The notes under the pieces were generated by a model. The model ran no database searches. It had not been told where the DNA came from and was given only the letters and a program-made list of their open reading frames with translations. DNA of 64,000 nucleotides, taken from assembly GCF_000711975.1 (NCBI RefSeq), contig NZ_JONT01000004.1:100233-164232 (forward strand). The letters are read 5' to 3'. The translations under genes were made by a program, and so were the position numbers. The stretch is from Desulfofalx alkaliphila DSM 12257 (lineage in GTDB: Bacteria; Bacillota; Desulfotomaculia; Desulfotomaculales; Desulfohalotomaculaceae). This document shows, piece after piece, positions 53,353-63,178 of the stretch. Numbering within the stretch: position 1 is the stretch's first letter; every line of letters starts with the position of its first letter.

Positions 53353-55113
53353 TTATTTTTTATTTTTTTGATCACCTTTACGGGCTTCATTGGCAATCAT
53401 GCTACTATAGTATTTTACCTGTCTTCTTTCAATTGTACCCATATCACCCAAAACATACTCCGCAAGGTTCACCGCATGGTCCCCTATCCGTTCCATGTTA
53501 CTTAACAGATCTAAGAACAAGGCTCCGCCAATGCCGCTACATATCTTTTCATTTAAACGCTCAATATGTCCTTGTCTAAATTCACGCTCTAAATTGTCAA
53601 TAATAACTTCATTTTGAATAACCTTACGGGCCAATTCATGGTCATTATGTTCAAATGCTTCTAAACTCAATTTTAGTGTTTCTTCAGTTAATTTTGCCAT
53701 TGCATATACACTCTTCACAGCTTCCTCAGAAAAAGTAACCTTGTTTTCTGTGGCGTAAATTCCCAGCTCAACAATGTTATCTGCGTGGTCTCCGATACGT
53801 TCTAGGTCATTAACCGCATGCAACAGTGTTGTTGAATAATTGGATTGCTCTGTTGTAAGCCTTTTTTCAGAGGTAAGTTGAACAACATAATTAGTAATTT
53901 CTTCATCAAGTTTGTTAATAAGTTGCTCCCTCTGTTCCATATACATGGGGTTTAGTTCTTTATCCTTAGTATTGAAGAAGAATCTTATTGACTCTCCGAA
54001 AAACTCCCTGGAATGCTTGCCCATTCTTATCAGTTCTTGATGTGCTTGTTTTAAGGCAACTTCAGGTTGGGATAGCAGCCTTGGTTCCAAATACTTGGTT
54101 TTTGCTTCAAATTGAGCCATTTTGCCGGGTATCAGCTTAGTTACAACCCAGGCCAATACACCGACAAAGGGCAAGTGAATTAAGGTATTGGTCACGTTAA
54201 ACACCCCGTGAGATTGGGCAATCTGCATTCTAATATTTAAAGTATCCCATGAGCCTTCAAAACCCGGCAGTAAAACTAAGATATTGTTAGTTATCAGCTT
54301 GACCATCTCCGGAAAGATACCAAGAATGGTCAGTGGTAAAAATATACATGTGCCAACAACATTAAACAACATATGGGTTAAGGCCGCCCGTTTTGCTGCC
54401 ACCGAAGTACCAATGGCTGCCAATAGGGCTGTGACGGTGGTGCCTATATTGTCACCAAATAATATAGGTAAGGCCTGCAAATAAGTTACAGAACCTTGGC
54501 TTGCCAATTCCTGTAATACACCGATGGTGGCAGTACTACTTTGAACTATCATGGTAAACACTGTACCTATTGCCACACCCAGTATAGCATTGCTTTCAAC
54601 ATTAAGCATTAAATCAGTGAATATCTGTAAATCTTTTAAAGGTTTAACACCGCTTCCCATTACATTTAGGCCATAGAAAAGCATACCAAAACCAAATAAA
54701 ACCTGGCCCACATTATTTATCTTCTTATTTTTAGCAAAGAATAATATAAGTGCGCCCACCGTTAATATAGGTAACGCATAGGCTGTCAAGTTAAAACCAA
54801 TTAAGTAAGCAGTAACGGTGGTACCAATATTAGCTCCCATTATTATCCCAATGGCTTGTTTTAGCGTAAGTAGCCCGGCATTTACAAGTCCCACCGTCAA
54901 CACAGTGGTTCCACTACTACTTTGTATTAGTCCGGTAACCAAAATACCTGTTAGTACACCCCTGACAGGTGTTTTGGTACCCTTTTCTAAAAAGCCTTTC
55001 ATCCTTTGACCGGCTACGTTCTGTAGGCCGTCAGACATATATTTCATGCCAAATAAAAACATAGCCAGACCACCTAAAGCCAAAAACAATACCTCTTGCA
55101 GCGAAATTTCCAT
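53353..55113 (-). CDS. Na/Pi cotransporter family protein with PhoU-like domain
   Basis: A 586-residue protein of the NptA/YjbB type. The N-terminal ~320 residues are hydrophobic, with the family Q-S-S repeats (I-Q-S-S-S-G-T-T near 65 and V-Q-S-S-T-A-T near 190). The C-terminal ~230 residues resemble PhoU, with E/D-R-I-G-D-H-A repeated twice for metal binding. It probably moves phosphate with sodium; direction is uncertain. No pst genes are adjacent. Confidence 0.88.
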   Translation of the reverse strand: MEISLQEVLFLALGGLAMFLFGMKYMSDGLQNVAGQRMKGFLEKGTKTPVRGVLTGILVTGLIQSSSGTTVLTVGLVNAGLLTLKQAIGIIMGANIGTTVTAYLIGFNLTAYALPILTVGALILFFAKNKKINNVGQVLFGFGMLFYGLNVMGSGVKPLKDLQIFTDLMLNVESNAILGVAIGTVFTMIVQSSTATIGVLQELASQGSVTYLQALPILFGDNIGTTVTALLAAIGTSVAAKRAALTHMLFNVVGTCIFLPLTILGIFPEMVKLITNNILVLLPGFEGSWDTLNIRMQIAQSHGVFNVTNTLIHLPFVGVLAWVVTKLIPGKMAQFEAKTKYLEPRLLSQPEVALKQAHQELIRMGKHSREFFGESIRFFFNTKDKELNPMYMEQREQLINKLDEEITNYVVQLTSEKRLTTEQSNYSTTLLHAVNDLERIGDHADNIVELGIYATENKVTFSEEAVKSVYAMAKLTEETLKLSLEAFEHNDHELARKVIQNEVIIDNLEREFRQGHIERLNEKICSGIGGALFLDLLSNMERIGDHAVNLAEYVLGDMGTIERRQVKYYSSMIANEARKGDQKNKK

Positions 55114-55239
55114 ATGATTACCTCCAGATGTTTATATTTAACCCCTGCAATAAGATAAATATTCGACATCATTTTATCCAACGTTATTATTCTTTGTATA
55201 TGTTCAAAAACCTTTGCAACAAAAAAATATTTAACGAGA

Positions 55240-55280
55240 AATTAACAAACCCTCCGGATATACTCAGGAGGGTTTGTTGA
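55240..55280 (-). terminator. Terminator after the 98-residue gene
   Basis: AACAAACCCTCC and GGAGGGTTTGTT form a 12-bp stem; the minus-strand tail is T-rich but not continuous. Confidence 0.75.
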
Positions 55281-55290
55281 AAAACACTAT

Positions 55291-55587
55291 TTAATTATTT
55301 AAAAAATTATTTTCCAGCCAGTTCCGTATTTCTTTATCAATATAAAATAAGCCATCATTTAAGCTTTCATTACCTTGGTTTGTCAGTGCAGTTTTGATCA
55401 TTTCTAACGGCGGTTGCTCTTTCAATGGCTCACTTTTTATACCATAGGGTGAATAACGATATACCGAAACTAAAGCGTTTCCGTCAAGCACATCAATAAT
55501 AAAGGTGTAGCCACTTTCTCTGTTCTTAAATTCATCATCAAACTTAAAATCCCATGAAAGATTGTTTTTAATTTTATTAATATCCAT
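55291..55587 (-). CDS. Hypothetical 98-residue protein
   Basis: Small soluble protein with a mixed alpha/beta pattern and no recognised motif. ATG55587 is used since AAAGGAG lies directly upstream; an in-frame ATG 22 codons earlier is less well placed. Confidence 0.7.
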   Translation of the reverse strand: MDINKIKNNLSWDFKFDDEFKNRESGYTFIIDVLDGNALVSVYRYSPYGIKSEPLKEQPPLEMIKTALTNQGNESLNDGLFYIDKEIRNWLENNFLNN

Positions 55588-55731
55588 GACACTGCTCCTT
55601 TCCCTGATATTACTTTTCCATGAGTTAATTAATACTTCCACATTATTTACCATATTCCTTCCTTAGTGAAAATCACAGTTACGGTTTTAATGACATATAA
55701 TGCAGAAATCTTAAAATAGGGAGGGATATTT

Positions 55732-56475
55732 GTGCAATATACCGTTCAAGCCGGTGACACCTTGTTTAGAATAGCGCAAGGTTTTGGAGTTAGCCTGGAT
55801 CAATTAATTGCAGCTAACCCCCAAATTCGAGACCCAAACATTATTATGCCGGGACAAATAATTAACATCCCCGTTATAAAAGATGGCGGACCTTTTCCTG
55901 ATTATACTCACGGTGGACATAAACCGGGGTATCACCATTGTCTCCATGGTCCTGATAAAAACATCTGGCAGAAGGTGTGTTTACCTACACCCTACCCAGA
56001 GGTAAAGGTTGAGAGGCCCAACCCAAGGTATGGTAGTATGCTGATGGATGCATTGGCTGATAAAAACGGCGAAATGACTGCCATTAATTTATACCTATAC
56101 TATTACACCATTTTAGAAAATACAAAATATGAAGAGCTCTCAGAGCTTTTAGAAGCCATCTCTATTATTGAGATGCGTCATATGCACGACCTTATGAAGT
56201 TTATCAAGCTACTTGGCTGCGACCCCAAATATGAAAACAGCCTGGGTGTACCCTGGTGTGCTACTTATGTAAATTATAAGCTGCATAACGTTTGCAATTT
56301 ATTAATGGCAGTCATTCAAGATGAAGAAAATGCTGCAAAACTATATACCTGTATGGCTAGAGAAATTAAAGATAAGTGTGTTTCTGACTGGTTACTGAGG
56401 GCGGCAGAAGATGAGACTCACCATGCCAAGCTATTTAAAAAGTATTACAGCAAATACTGCAGGCCAATGGGATAA
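55732..56475 (+). CDS. LysM domain fused to a ferritin-like di-metal domain
   Basis: A 247-residue two-domain protein. Residues 1-48 are a LysM domain (Y-T-V-Q-A-G-D-T-L-F). A His/Pro-rich linker follows. From about residue 100 comes a four-helix ferritin-like domain with metal ligands in N-G-E-M, I-I-E-M-R-H, Q-D-E-E-N and E-D-E-T-H-H. This matches the E ... E-x2-H pattern of rubrerythrin and Mn-catalase-like proteins. No signal peptide; a spore-coat location is possible. GTG start behind GGGAGG. Confidence 0.8.
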   Translation: MQYTVQAGDTLFRIAQGFGVSLDQLIAANPQIRDPNIIMPGQIINIPVIKDGGPFPDYTHGGHKPGYHHCLHGPDKNIWQKVCLPTPYPEVKVERPNPRYGSMLMDALADKNGEMTAINLYLYYYTILENTKYEELSELLEAISIIEMRHMHDLMKFIKLLGCDPKYENSLGVPWCATYVNYKLHNVCNLLMAVIQDEENAAKLYTCMAREIKDKCVSDWLLRAAEDETHHAKLFKKYYSKYCRPMG

Positions 56476-56480
56476 AGCAA

Positions 56481-56520
56481 ATAGAAACACCTTCCCAACG
56501 GGAAGGTGTTTCTATTGTTT
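56481..56520. terminator. Convergent terminator between LysM-ferritin and glycosyltransferase genes
   Basis: A 16-bp stem (ATAGAAACACCTTCCC and complement) with a 3-base loop; it reaches the stop codon of the minus-strand gene. Confidence 0.8.
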
Positions 56521-57685
56521 AACCGTGTAGTCTATCTATCCTACTACGTTTGCGCCTTATTAAACTCTTATAAACACTTACTAGTTTTAAAGCACAGTTT
56601 CTGGAAGATAATAACTCAGCATTTTCCATTGCTTTTTGGCCCATTATATGCCGCAGCTGACTATTCTCTAAAAGCTTATTCACAGAATTTGCAAATAAGT
56701 CCTTATCCAAGGGGCAAAGGTATCCGTCCTCGCCATTTACTACCATTTCCGAGACACCAAAGGCATCCACTGCAACCACCGGCAGTCCGGCAGCCTTGGC
56801 CTCGGCAATCACCAATCCCTGTGTTTCAGTAACCGAAGCAAATACAAATATATCTGCGTCAACATAACTTTTAATTACATCTTCTTTACTCAGGTTACCG
56901 GTAAAAATTATATTATCGCCAAAATCACTTTGCTGAACCGCTGCTTTGAGCCTTTCTTCCTCTGGGCCACCGCCTACTATTAACAAGCGGGTATCAGGAT
57001 GAGTGCGCCAGATCTTTTTATAAGCTTCAAATAAAAAATCAATATTTTTTTCTTGTCCTAGGCGTCCCACAAATATTAAAACTTTTTTATTATGTGGGAT
57101 GCCATACTTGTTTCTTAACCAACCTTTTTCAGCCTTTTTAAACTCTTCGGTATAAATACCGGTGGGTATAGGCTGAATGGGTGCTCGCACCCCCTGTGCT
57201 CTTAAGTGATTTGCGATTACTCCGGTGGGGACAATTACTTGGTCACACTGGTTACAAAAATCAACAGTGAACTTTTGTGTTATTTCTTTGGTTATGTTTT
57301 GCCCAAAGGGCACATAGTGTACGTATTGATCGTATAGGGTGTGATAGGTAAAAACAAGCGGAATACCAAGACGCCTTGCATACTTTGCCCCTACCCTGCC
57401 TAGAATAAACGGCGAATGCACATGTATCACATCGAGATTTAGTTCTTTTACTTTAGCCCATAAACCTAACGAAAAAGGAAGCGCTAAGGTGAAGTCCTTA
57501 TTCGTTGGTGACGGTATAGAAAAGAACCTATAAACCCTGGGTTCCTCTTTACAGTTAGGGTAATTTGGTGCAAAAATAAATACTTCGTGACCCATTTGTG
57601 TCATTTCTGTAGTAAAGGTTTCCACAGAACGCACTACCCCACTGGTATAAGGACGATAACTGTCACAAAATTTGCCAATTCTCAT
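56519..57685 (-). CDS. Family 4 glycosyltransferase
   Basis: A 388-residue retaining GT4 enzyme. It has H-V-H-S-P-F near residue 100, F-V-G-R-L-G-Q-E-K-N near 205 and the E-x7-E motif in T-E-T-Q-G-L-V-I-A-E. Close relatives include diacylglycerol glucosyltransferases that make membrane glycolipids, but the acceptor cannot be told from sequence. ATG57685 follows GGGGGAGG. Confidence 0.88.
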   Translation of the reverse strand: MRIGKFCDSYRPYTSGVVRSVETFTTEMTQMGHEVFIFAPNYPNCKEEPRVYRFFSIPSPTNKDFTLALPFSLGLWAKVKELNLDVIHVHSPFILGRVGAKYARRLGIPLVFTYHTLYDQYVHYVPFGQNITKEITQKFTVDFCNQCDQVIVPTGVIANHLRAQGVRAPIQPIPTGIYTEEFKKAEKGWLRNKYGIPHNKKVLIFVGRLGQEKNIDFLFEAYKKIWRTHPDTRLLIVGGGPEEERLKAAVQQSDFGDNIIFTGNLSKEDVIKSYVDADIFVFASVTETQGLVIAEAKAAGLPVVAVDAFGVSEMVVNGEDGYLCPLDKDLFANSVNKLLENSQLRHIMGQKAMENAELLSSRNCALKLVSVYKSLIRRKRSRIDRLHG

Positions 57686-57760
57686 ATCATCCTCCCCCTT
57701 CATTCACTTAATTACCCTCACATTATATTTCCCAGGTTTACATCACTATTATACCATCCT

Positions 57761-58210
57761 TTACCAATCTTTATGATACCTATAATCAAATATTCTCCAT
57801 CCGTCCACAGTATTGTGCAGATAAAAGGCGGCCTTATCGCGATGGGTATTGTTAATATCATTTAAATCCCTATCAATAAGGGTTACTATGGCCATGGCTT
57901 TACTTTCATTTAAATATATAATATGTATTGATTCCACATTAGTTTGCCAATACCAATCGGTTCTTAAATCAATAAAATTCAATGCGGCGGTTGTGTTCCG
58001 TTCCAACAATTCCCCGGCAAAGTATTGACTTAACAAATCTTTTACTTGCTGCTCTGACTTGGCATTCATCCAACTTGTATCTTCTACGGCACCTTTAATA
58101 ACAGTGCCAATTTCATTTGCCTGGTCCTTCTGTTCTCCGCTTTCTAAAATTACAGGAATAAGTAATCCACTTGCCACCATCAACAGCAAGAGAACAATTA
58201 TTTTTTTCAT
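57761..58210 (-). CDS. Hypothetical membrane-anchored protein, 149 residues
   Basis: A single N-terminal hydrophobic segment after K-K suggests an uncleaved anchor or signal peptide. The rest is an exposed domain of about 120 residues with no known motif. ATG58210 lies behind GGTAGGGG; the longer frame is less likely. Confidence 0.65.
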   Translation of the reverse strand: MKKIIVLLLLMVASGLLIPVILESGEQKDQANEIGTVIKGAVEDTSWMNAKSEQQVKDLLSQYFAGELLERNTTAALNFIDLRTDWYWQTNVESIHIIYLNESKAMAIVTLIDRDLNDINNTHRDKAAFYLHNTVDGWRIFDYRYHKDW

Positions 58211-58314
58211 GCCCCTACCCCCACCTTTTACCTTTATAAACATTAAATACGGTAAGGGGGCTCAATTATCCTTGGTAAATATTGGCATATATTGGTATAT
58301 ATTTTAAAAATAAA

Positions 58315-58587
58315 CTAATGTCTTGGGTTAAGGTGTACCTTATCCATGGCTTTCATCAATTGAGTAATAATCAGCACCTTGCCGCCCAGTAAATCAAAAT
58401 TAACTTGGGTGATAATTTTTCCGGTTTCTGTAACAATGTAGTGTGGTGGCAAATTATTTAATGCTATAGCCATTACGTCTTGTCTGCAGCGCTCACAGGT
58501 ACATACACCGGGTATTCTCTTTTTAAACTCATTATATACTGAGTCTATCAAGTGCAAAACCGCTGTTTCAGTGTAGTTATATAACAT
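58315..58587 (-). CDS. ComFB-like late competence protein
   Basis: A 90-residue protein with the ComFB pattern: N-terminal helix, C-T-C-E-R-C (zinc-binding cysteines), then A-L-N-N-L-P-P-H-Y. ComFB is encoded in the comF operon of Bacillus, but its role is unclear; related domains bind cyclic nucleotides in cyanobacteria. ATG58587 follows GAGGTGGG. No other competence gene is adjacent. Confidence 0.8.
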   Translation of the reverse strand: MLYNYTETAVLHLIDSVYNEFKKRIPGVCTCERCRQDVMAIALNNLPPHYIVTETGKIITQVNFDLLGGKVLIITQLMKAMDKVHLNPRH

Positions 58588-58659
58588 GGCACCCACCTCG
58601 CTCAAAAGCTTTTTATTATTTTCTATATTTAACCTATTTCTATATTATTTCTATATTAC

Positions 58660-58695
58660 CAAAAAAATTGCCGGTATTAAACCGGCAATTTTTCA
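58660..58695 (-). terminator. Terminator after the UPF0182 gene
   Basis: AAAAATTGCCGGT and ACCGGCAATTTTT form a 13-bp stem with a 5-base loop and T-runs on the minus strand. Confidence 0.85.
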
Positions 58696-58700
58696 GTAAA

Positions 58701-61487
58701 TTATATGGTTTGCTCACTAAGCCGCTCAAGCACTTCCCTTAATTTATTTTGGCTTTCCCCATAACCGGCCCAGTCACCTTCTTTTAATCTTTGCTGACCT
58801 TCATTAAAGTGCCTTTCAGCTTCCTGTATTAATTGATCTATGCTAATAACTGAAGGCCTTTCGATATCACCGGGAAGGTCCCCTGCTTCCCCATCGGATG
58901 GCAAGGTAGGTTTATCTATGGGCGATCCAATTCCTTCTCCAAAGAGACGTTGCAAGGCCAGCTCCAAGGTGGGCTCCATTACAATCCTATCACCATGGGC
59001 TACTATTACCCTGCGCAGTTCTGGCATACTGCTTTGCTCAGCCTTTAGATAGAGCGGTTCAACGTAGATTATTGCATTATTAATGGGTATAACCAGTAAG
59101 TTGCCCCTAATTACCGATACACCCCGTTGACTCCACAGTGTTAACTGTTGAGAAATATCTCCGTCCTGGTCAATTCTGGCCTCAATTTGCATTGGCCCGT
59201 AAACCAGCTCCCCTTGGGGGAAGGTGTATACTAACAGCCGACCATAATTATCACCGTCAGATCGTCCTGCAAGCCAACCAATCATATTTACCCTGTTAGT
59301 GGGCGTAAACGGCAAGATCTGCACAAATTCCGGCCCATCGGAGTCCGGCAACTCAATGACTGTATAATAGGGTTCCATGCGAGATTCATCGCCAGCAAAT
59401 ACCTCAGTGGGCAGCTGCCAACGGTCTTCCTTATTATAGAACACCTGAGCATTAGTCATATGATAAGTGGTATACATAGATGCCTGCACAGCAAACAAAT
59501 CAATGGGATATCTGATGTGACGGCGTAAATCTTCAGGCATCTCGTCAAGATCCTTAAACATATCGGGGAAAATTTTACTGTACACCTGAATGATCGGATC
59601 ATCCGGGTCAGCAATATAAAAATCTACTAAACCGGTATAGGCGTCAACCACTGCCTTAACCGAATTTCTTAGATAGTTTAAATTCTCCTGGTAAGGCTCT
59701 GAATAGGGATACATGTTGGTTGATGTGTAGGCATCCCACAACCAGTATAACTTTCCTTCACTTATGACAATATAAGGATCGTCATCAAATTTTAAGAAGG
59801 GTGCAATCTTTGGTACACGCACCTTAATATTCCTATCCATTAACAGCTGGCTTTCCGGTGTTATGTCACCGGTAAAGATCATTCTATAATCTGACAATAC
59901 ATATGCCAGTACAAGCTTTCTAAAAAATGAGTTTATCTTAATCCCGGTATCGCCTTCCCAGTTTGTATAAACGTTCTGATCCCCCATGGGATAGTTAAAC
60001 TCCTGAGTCTTGGTGTTGACAAAAACATATTGATCCGTCTTTTCACCAAAATAAACCTCCGGTCTTTCAATGGGGACATCATCAATACCTACCGGTGGAA
60101 TATCTTTAATAAAGAACTCCGGCAAACCTTCCGTTGTAACTTCGTTAACCGGGCTCATGGCCACTCCAAAACCGTGAGTATACATTAAATGCTGGTTAAC
60201 CCAAGTTTTAGCCTGGGCCGGCAATTTATCAATATTCATTTCCCTGGCTGACAACATTACTTGCCGTATTTCCCCATCAATCATATATCTATCAATATCA
60301 TTGTCTACAAACTCATAGTACAGACGTAGCTCTTGCAGCTGAGCATAGGTCTGCATTAATGGTTTCCAATCCCACAGACGAATATTGTCCACTGTAGCTC
60401 TGTTGTTACTGATGTCATCGGCATTTAAAAGCTTGCCGGCAGGAAAACTGGCCACTTCAATCTTGTCTAAATTATAAGCGGCCCGTGTAAATTCAATATT
60501 ATGGGCAATATAGGGTTCTTCACGGTGAAACTGATTGGGTACCACCACAAACCGCTCAACCAAGCTGGGTACTACCCCGGTCAATATAATGGCAGTTACA
60601 ATTAAACCCACTACGCTATACATTACTAAGTTAAAGCGACGCAATCTAATGTTTACCAGAATTACAAGGGCGGTTAGAACTGACAAAACAGCCAGCACAG
60701 TGAGGGCCAGCAGGTTGACGTTTATATCTGTATAGCCCGCGCCGTATATTACCCCGGTTTCACTAAATAGCAACATATATCTACTTAAGAAAAAGTCAAT
60801 GGCTTTAAAGACAAAGTATAATGCTGCCAGTGCTGACAGGTGTATTCTGGCCTGTGTGGACTTAATTAACTCAATGCGGCCATTATTAAGCATTGACTCT
60901 GATAAGAAATATATAACTGCCACCACCAAGGCAGTTACTATGGTGGTCCAAGTTAAAAAGGATAAGATAAACTGATACAGAGGCAATAGAAATACATAGA
61001 ATCCAATATCTTTATTAAATATGGGGTCTGTTTTGCCAAAATCCGTGGCATTTAAAAATTTCTGTACAGTTATCCAGTCACCGCTAAATGCACTACTGGT
61101 CATAAATGCCAGTACTGCACTGATTATTATAAAAAATAAAAAAACGGTCCGTTTATTTATCAGTCCCAGCCATTCTTCAATAGGAGGTTGTTGTATTACA
61201 ATTACATTTTCATCCAAATGTTGTCTACGTAAATGCTGGAAATTTTCAACCTTTTCCAGTAAAAAGCGTCTGGTAAATAATAAATTAAATAAAATAAAAG
61301 CAAAAAACAGTAGGCCTATGGCCACCCTAAGCCCCATTTCGGTTAACAGTACTGTTAAAAACACCGACTGGTAGTTCAGTGTTCCAAACCATAACCAATC
61401 TGTGTATAAACTAGCAAGCCAGTATGACATGCTAAAAACTGCTACTACTAAAGCCAGTATTACGTATATTGATGCTTTACCGCGCAA
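58701..61487 (-). CDS. UPF0182 family membrane protein
   Basis: A 928-residue protein. The first ~310 residues hold about seven membrane segments; the large remainder is probably extracellular and ends in a Pro/Glu-rich linker and a helical tail. The family is widespread in Clostridia, Actinobacteria and Cyanobacteria and has no established function. TTG61487 follows GGAGGTG by 6 bases; an ATG five codons upstream would overlap that site. Confidence 0.88.
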   Translation of the reverse strand: MRGKASIYVILALVVAVFSMSYWLASLYTDWLWFGTLNYQSVFLTVLLTEMGLRVAIGLLFFAFILFNLLFTRRFLLEKVENFQHLRRQHLDENVIVIQQPPIEEWLGLINKRTVFLFFIIISAVLAFMTSSAFSGDWITVQKFLNATDFGKTDPIFNKDIGFYVFLLPLYQFILSFLTWTTIVTALVVAVIYFLSESMLNNGRIELIKSTQARIHLSALAALYFVFKAIDFFLSRYMLLFSETGVIYGAGYTDINVNLLALTVLAVLSVLTALVILVNIRLRRFNLVMYSVVGLIVTAIILTGVVPSLVERFVVVPNQFHREEPYIAHNIEFTRAAYNLDKIEVASFPAGKLLNADDISNNRATVDNIRLWDWKPLMQTYAQLQELRLYYEFVDNDIDRYMIDGEIRQVMLSAREMNIDKLPAQAKTWVNQHLMYTHGFGVAMSPVNEVTTEGLPEFFIKDIPPVGIDDVPIERPEVYFGEKTDQYVFVNTKTQEFNYPMGDQNVYTNWEGDTGIKINSFFRKLVLAYVLSDYRMIFTGDITPESQLLMDRNIKVRVPKIAPFLKFDDDPYIVISEGKLYWLWDAYTSTNMYPYSEPYQENLNYLRNSVKAVVDAYTGLVDFYIADPDDPIIQVYSKIFPDMFKDLDEMPEDLRRHIRYPIDLFAVQASMYTTYHMTNAQVFYNKEDRWQLPTEVFAGDESRMEPYYTVIELPDSDGPEFVQILPFTPTNRVNMIGWLAGRSDGDNYGRLLVYTFPQGELVYGPMQIEARIDQDGDISQQLTLWSQRGVSVIRGNLLVIPINNAIIYVEPLYLKAEQSSMPELRRVIVAHGDRIVMEPTLELALQRLFGEGIGSPIDKPTLPSDGEAGDLPGDIERPSVISIDQLIQEAERHFNEGQQRLKEGDWAGYGESQNKLREVLERLSEQTI

Positions 61488-61580
61488 TAAATACACCTCC
61501 ATAGTCTCTTATTCTAGCATTTTTCCCAATGTCAACCAATTTAAAACATCCTGTTCTAAATCGGGGCCTTTAAGATTCTT

Positions 61581-61772
61581 TTACATGGGTTTTCTGGGCT
61601 TGTGGGTGTCATCTGCTTCCTTTCTTAGCTTGGCTTCACAAAATTGACAAAAGGATGAAACTTTTTTCTTTGGTTTGGGAATGAAATCATCTTCATCGTC
61701 CCACATGCTTTTTTTCGGTTCATCTTCTTCTTGATTAATTAATCTACCACAAATAATACAACGTGTAGACAT
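61581..61772 (-). CDS. Small zinc-ribbon-like protein
   Basis: A 63-residue protein with C-I-I-C near the start and C-Q-F-C near residue 42, separated by an acidic then basic linker. Two C-x2-C knuckles suggest one zinc site. GGGGGTGGAG precedes the ATG. Function unknown; it lies between ddl and the UPF0182 gene. Confidence 0.7.
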   Translation of the reverse strand: MSTRCIICGRLINQEEDEPKKSMWDDEDDFIPKPKKKVSSFCQFCEAKLRKEADDTHKPRKPM

Positions 61773-61884
61773 TACTCCACCCCCAATTTGGTAATTGTTA
61801 TTTTTTTCTCTGCTTACTGCGCCTTTTCCTGCTGTTTATTACACTTTCTTTAAAATTAAAATTAAACTGCACAGTCCCTTTAAG

Positions 61885-61912
61885 TAAAAAGGCGACAAGG
61901 TTGTCGCCTTAA
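61885..61912 (-). terminator. Terminator after ddl
   Basis: AAGGCGACAA and TTGTCGCCTT form a 10-bp stem with a 2-base gap, followed by TTTTTACTT on the minus strand; it overlaps the stop codon. Confidence 0.8.
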
Positions 61913-62871
61913 ATATCTATATTCTTATTATGTTTTTCAAAGGCCAACTTAACTATTTCTTCCACAAGTTCAGCAAAGCCAATACCCGCTGCCCTTGCCG
62001 AATCCGGCACCAGGCTTGTTTCAGTCATACCGGGTATGGTGTTTATTTCCAATACATAGGCCCTACCCTCAGGTGAAATTATAAAATCTACCCTGGCTAA
62101 CCCACTACAACCCAAAGTTGTATAAGTGCGTAGCGCTAAATCTTCTGTGACCCGCAAAACTTCATCGGTAAGCCTTGGGGGAATGATGTGTTCGCTCATA
62201 CCAACAGTATATTTGGCATGATAATCATAAACCCCGGTGGCCGATACTATCTCAATTTGTGGTAAGACGCGAGCTTGTTCATTGCCCATCACTGTCACTG
62301 TTACCTCTGTGCCGGCAATAAACTTTTCTACCATTATGGTTGAATCATAATTTAAAGCATTTTCCAATGCCTCCGGTAATTCTTCGATATTATTCACAAA
62401 ATAGATTCCAATGGTAGACCCCTGGGTTGGAGCCTTCACTACCACCGGTAAAGATAGGCGGCCAACAATTTCGTTACAGACCTGTTCTAAACCCATTTTT
62501 TCAATTGAATGCTTCGTATAAGTACAAAAATCAGGGGTAGAAATATTGTCAAATAACAATAATTTTTTAGTTGCTATTTTATCCATAGCCACTGCACTGG
62601 ATAGCACACCGGAACCGGTGTACGGAATCTGCAGTAATTCCAGCAACCCTTGAATTGTGCCGTCCTCACCATATGTCCCATGCAGGGCCAAAAAGGCCAA
62701 ATCTATGTTATTGGCTTTAATTTCTTCTATGAAATTAGGATCCCCGGTATCAATTTTTATTGCTTTATAACCCTTTGATTTTAAAGCTTGAAAGACCGCT
62801 TCTCCGCTTTTTAAGGAAACCTCCCGTTCAGCAGATTTTCCACCGTATAACACACCTATGGTTATTGGCAT
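61909..62871 (-). CDS. ddl: D-alanine--D-alanine ligase
   Basis: ATP-grasp ligase joining two D-alanines for peptidoglycan. The 320-residue protein begins I-G-V-L-Y-G-G-K-S-A-E-R-E-V-S. H-G-T-Y-G-E-D-G lies near 65, A-R-V-D-F-I and E-I-N-T-I-P-G-M-T near the end. The last motif holds Mg-binding residues. ATG62871 follows GGAGGTG; the 30-codon upstream extension has no ribosome site. Confidence 0.96.
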   Translation of the reverse strand: MPITIGVLYGGKSAEREVSLKSGEAVFQALKSKGYKAIKIDTGDPNFIEEIKANNIDLAFLALHGTYGEDGTIQGLLELLQIPYTGSGVLSSAVAMDKIATKKLLLFDNISTPDFCTYTKHSIEKMGLEQVCNEIVGRLSLPVVVKAPTQGSTIGIYFVNNIEELPEALENALNYDSTIMVEKFIAGTEVTVTVMGNEQARVLPQIEIVSATGVYDYHAKYTVGMSEHIIPPRLTDEVLRVTEDLALRTYTTLGCSGLARVDFIISPEGRAYVLEINTIPGMTETSLVPDSARAAGIGFAELVEEIVKLAFEKHNKNIDI

Positions 62872-62943
62872 TGTGACACCTCCAGTTAAGTATATTTTAT
62901 TATATTCGCAGACCACCGATAAAATCCTTTTGAAGTTTTTCCC

Positions 62944-62972
62944 TTGACTAATGAAATCCAATATTTTATAAT
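62944..62972 (+). promoter_or_regulatory. Promoter of the first tRNA-Trp gene
   Basis: TTGACT and TATAAT with a 17-base spacer; transcription would begin about 30 bases before the tRNA. Confidence 0.75.
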
Positions 62973-63007
62973 GTAATTTGTCGACTAAAATACTATACTA
63001 ACCATAC

Positions 63008-63083
63008 AGGGGAGTAGCTCAATTGGCAGAGCATCGGTCTCCAAAACCGAGGGCTGCGGGTTCAAATCCTGTCTCCCCTGCCA
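63008..63083 (+). tRNA. tRNA-Trp (CCA anticodon), copy 1
   Basis: A full cloverleaf of 76 bases: acceptor AGGGGAG/CTCCCCT, D-arm GCTC/GAGC, anticodon stem TCGGT/ACCGA with loop CTCCAAA (anticodon CCA), and T-loop TTCAAAT. Discriminator G and the 3' CCA are encoded. Confidence 0.97.
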
Positions 63084-63145
63084 GTTTAGAATAACTTGGC
63101 TTACACTGCGTCCTTTGGACGCCGATGGAAGCCTTTTTTCTTCTT

Positions 63146-63178
63146 CAAAAGTAATAAAAGGGTGCCCCTGCACCCTTT
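63146..63178 (-). terminator. Terminator after the 49-codon gene
   Basis: AAAGGGTGC and GCACCCTTT form a 9-bp stem with a 4-base loop, followed by TTATTACTTTT on the minus strand. It touches the stop codon of the small gene. Confidence 0.65.

Noticed and set aside
62985..63173. Minus-strand open frame across the first tRNA-Trp (and its twin at 63475-63660)
   Set aside because: Most of the shared 'protein' is the reverse complement of the tRNA gene; both are spurious frames, not genes.
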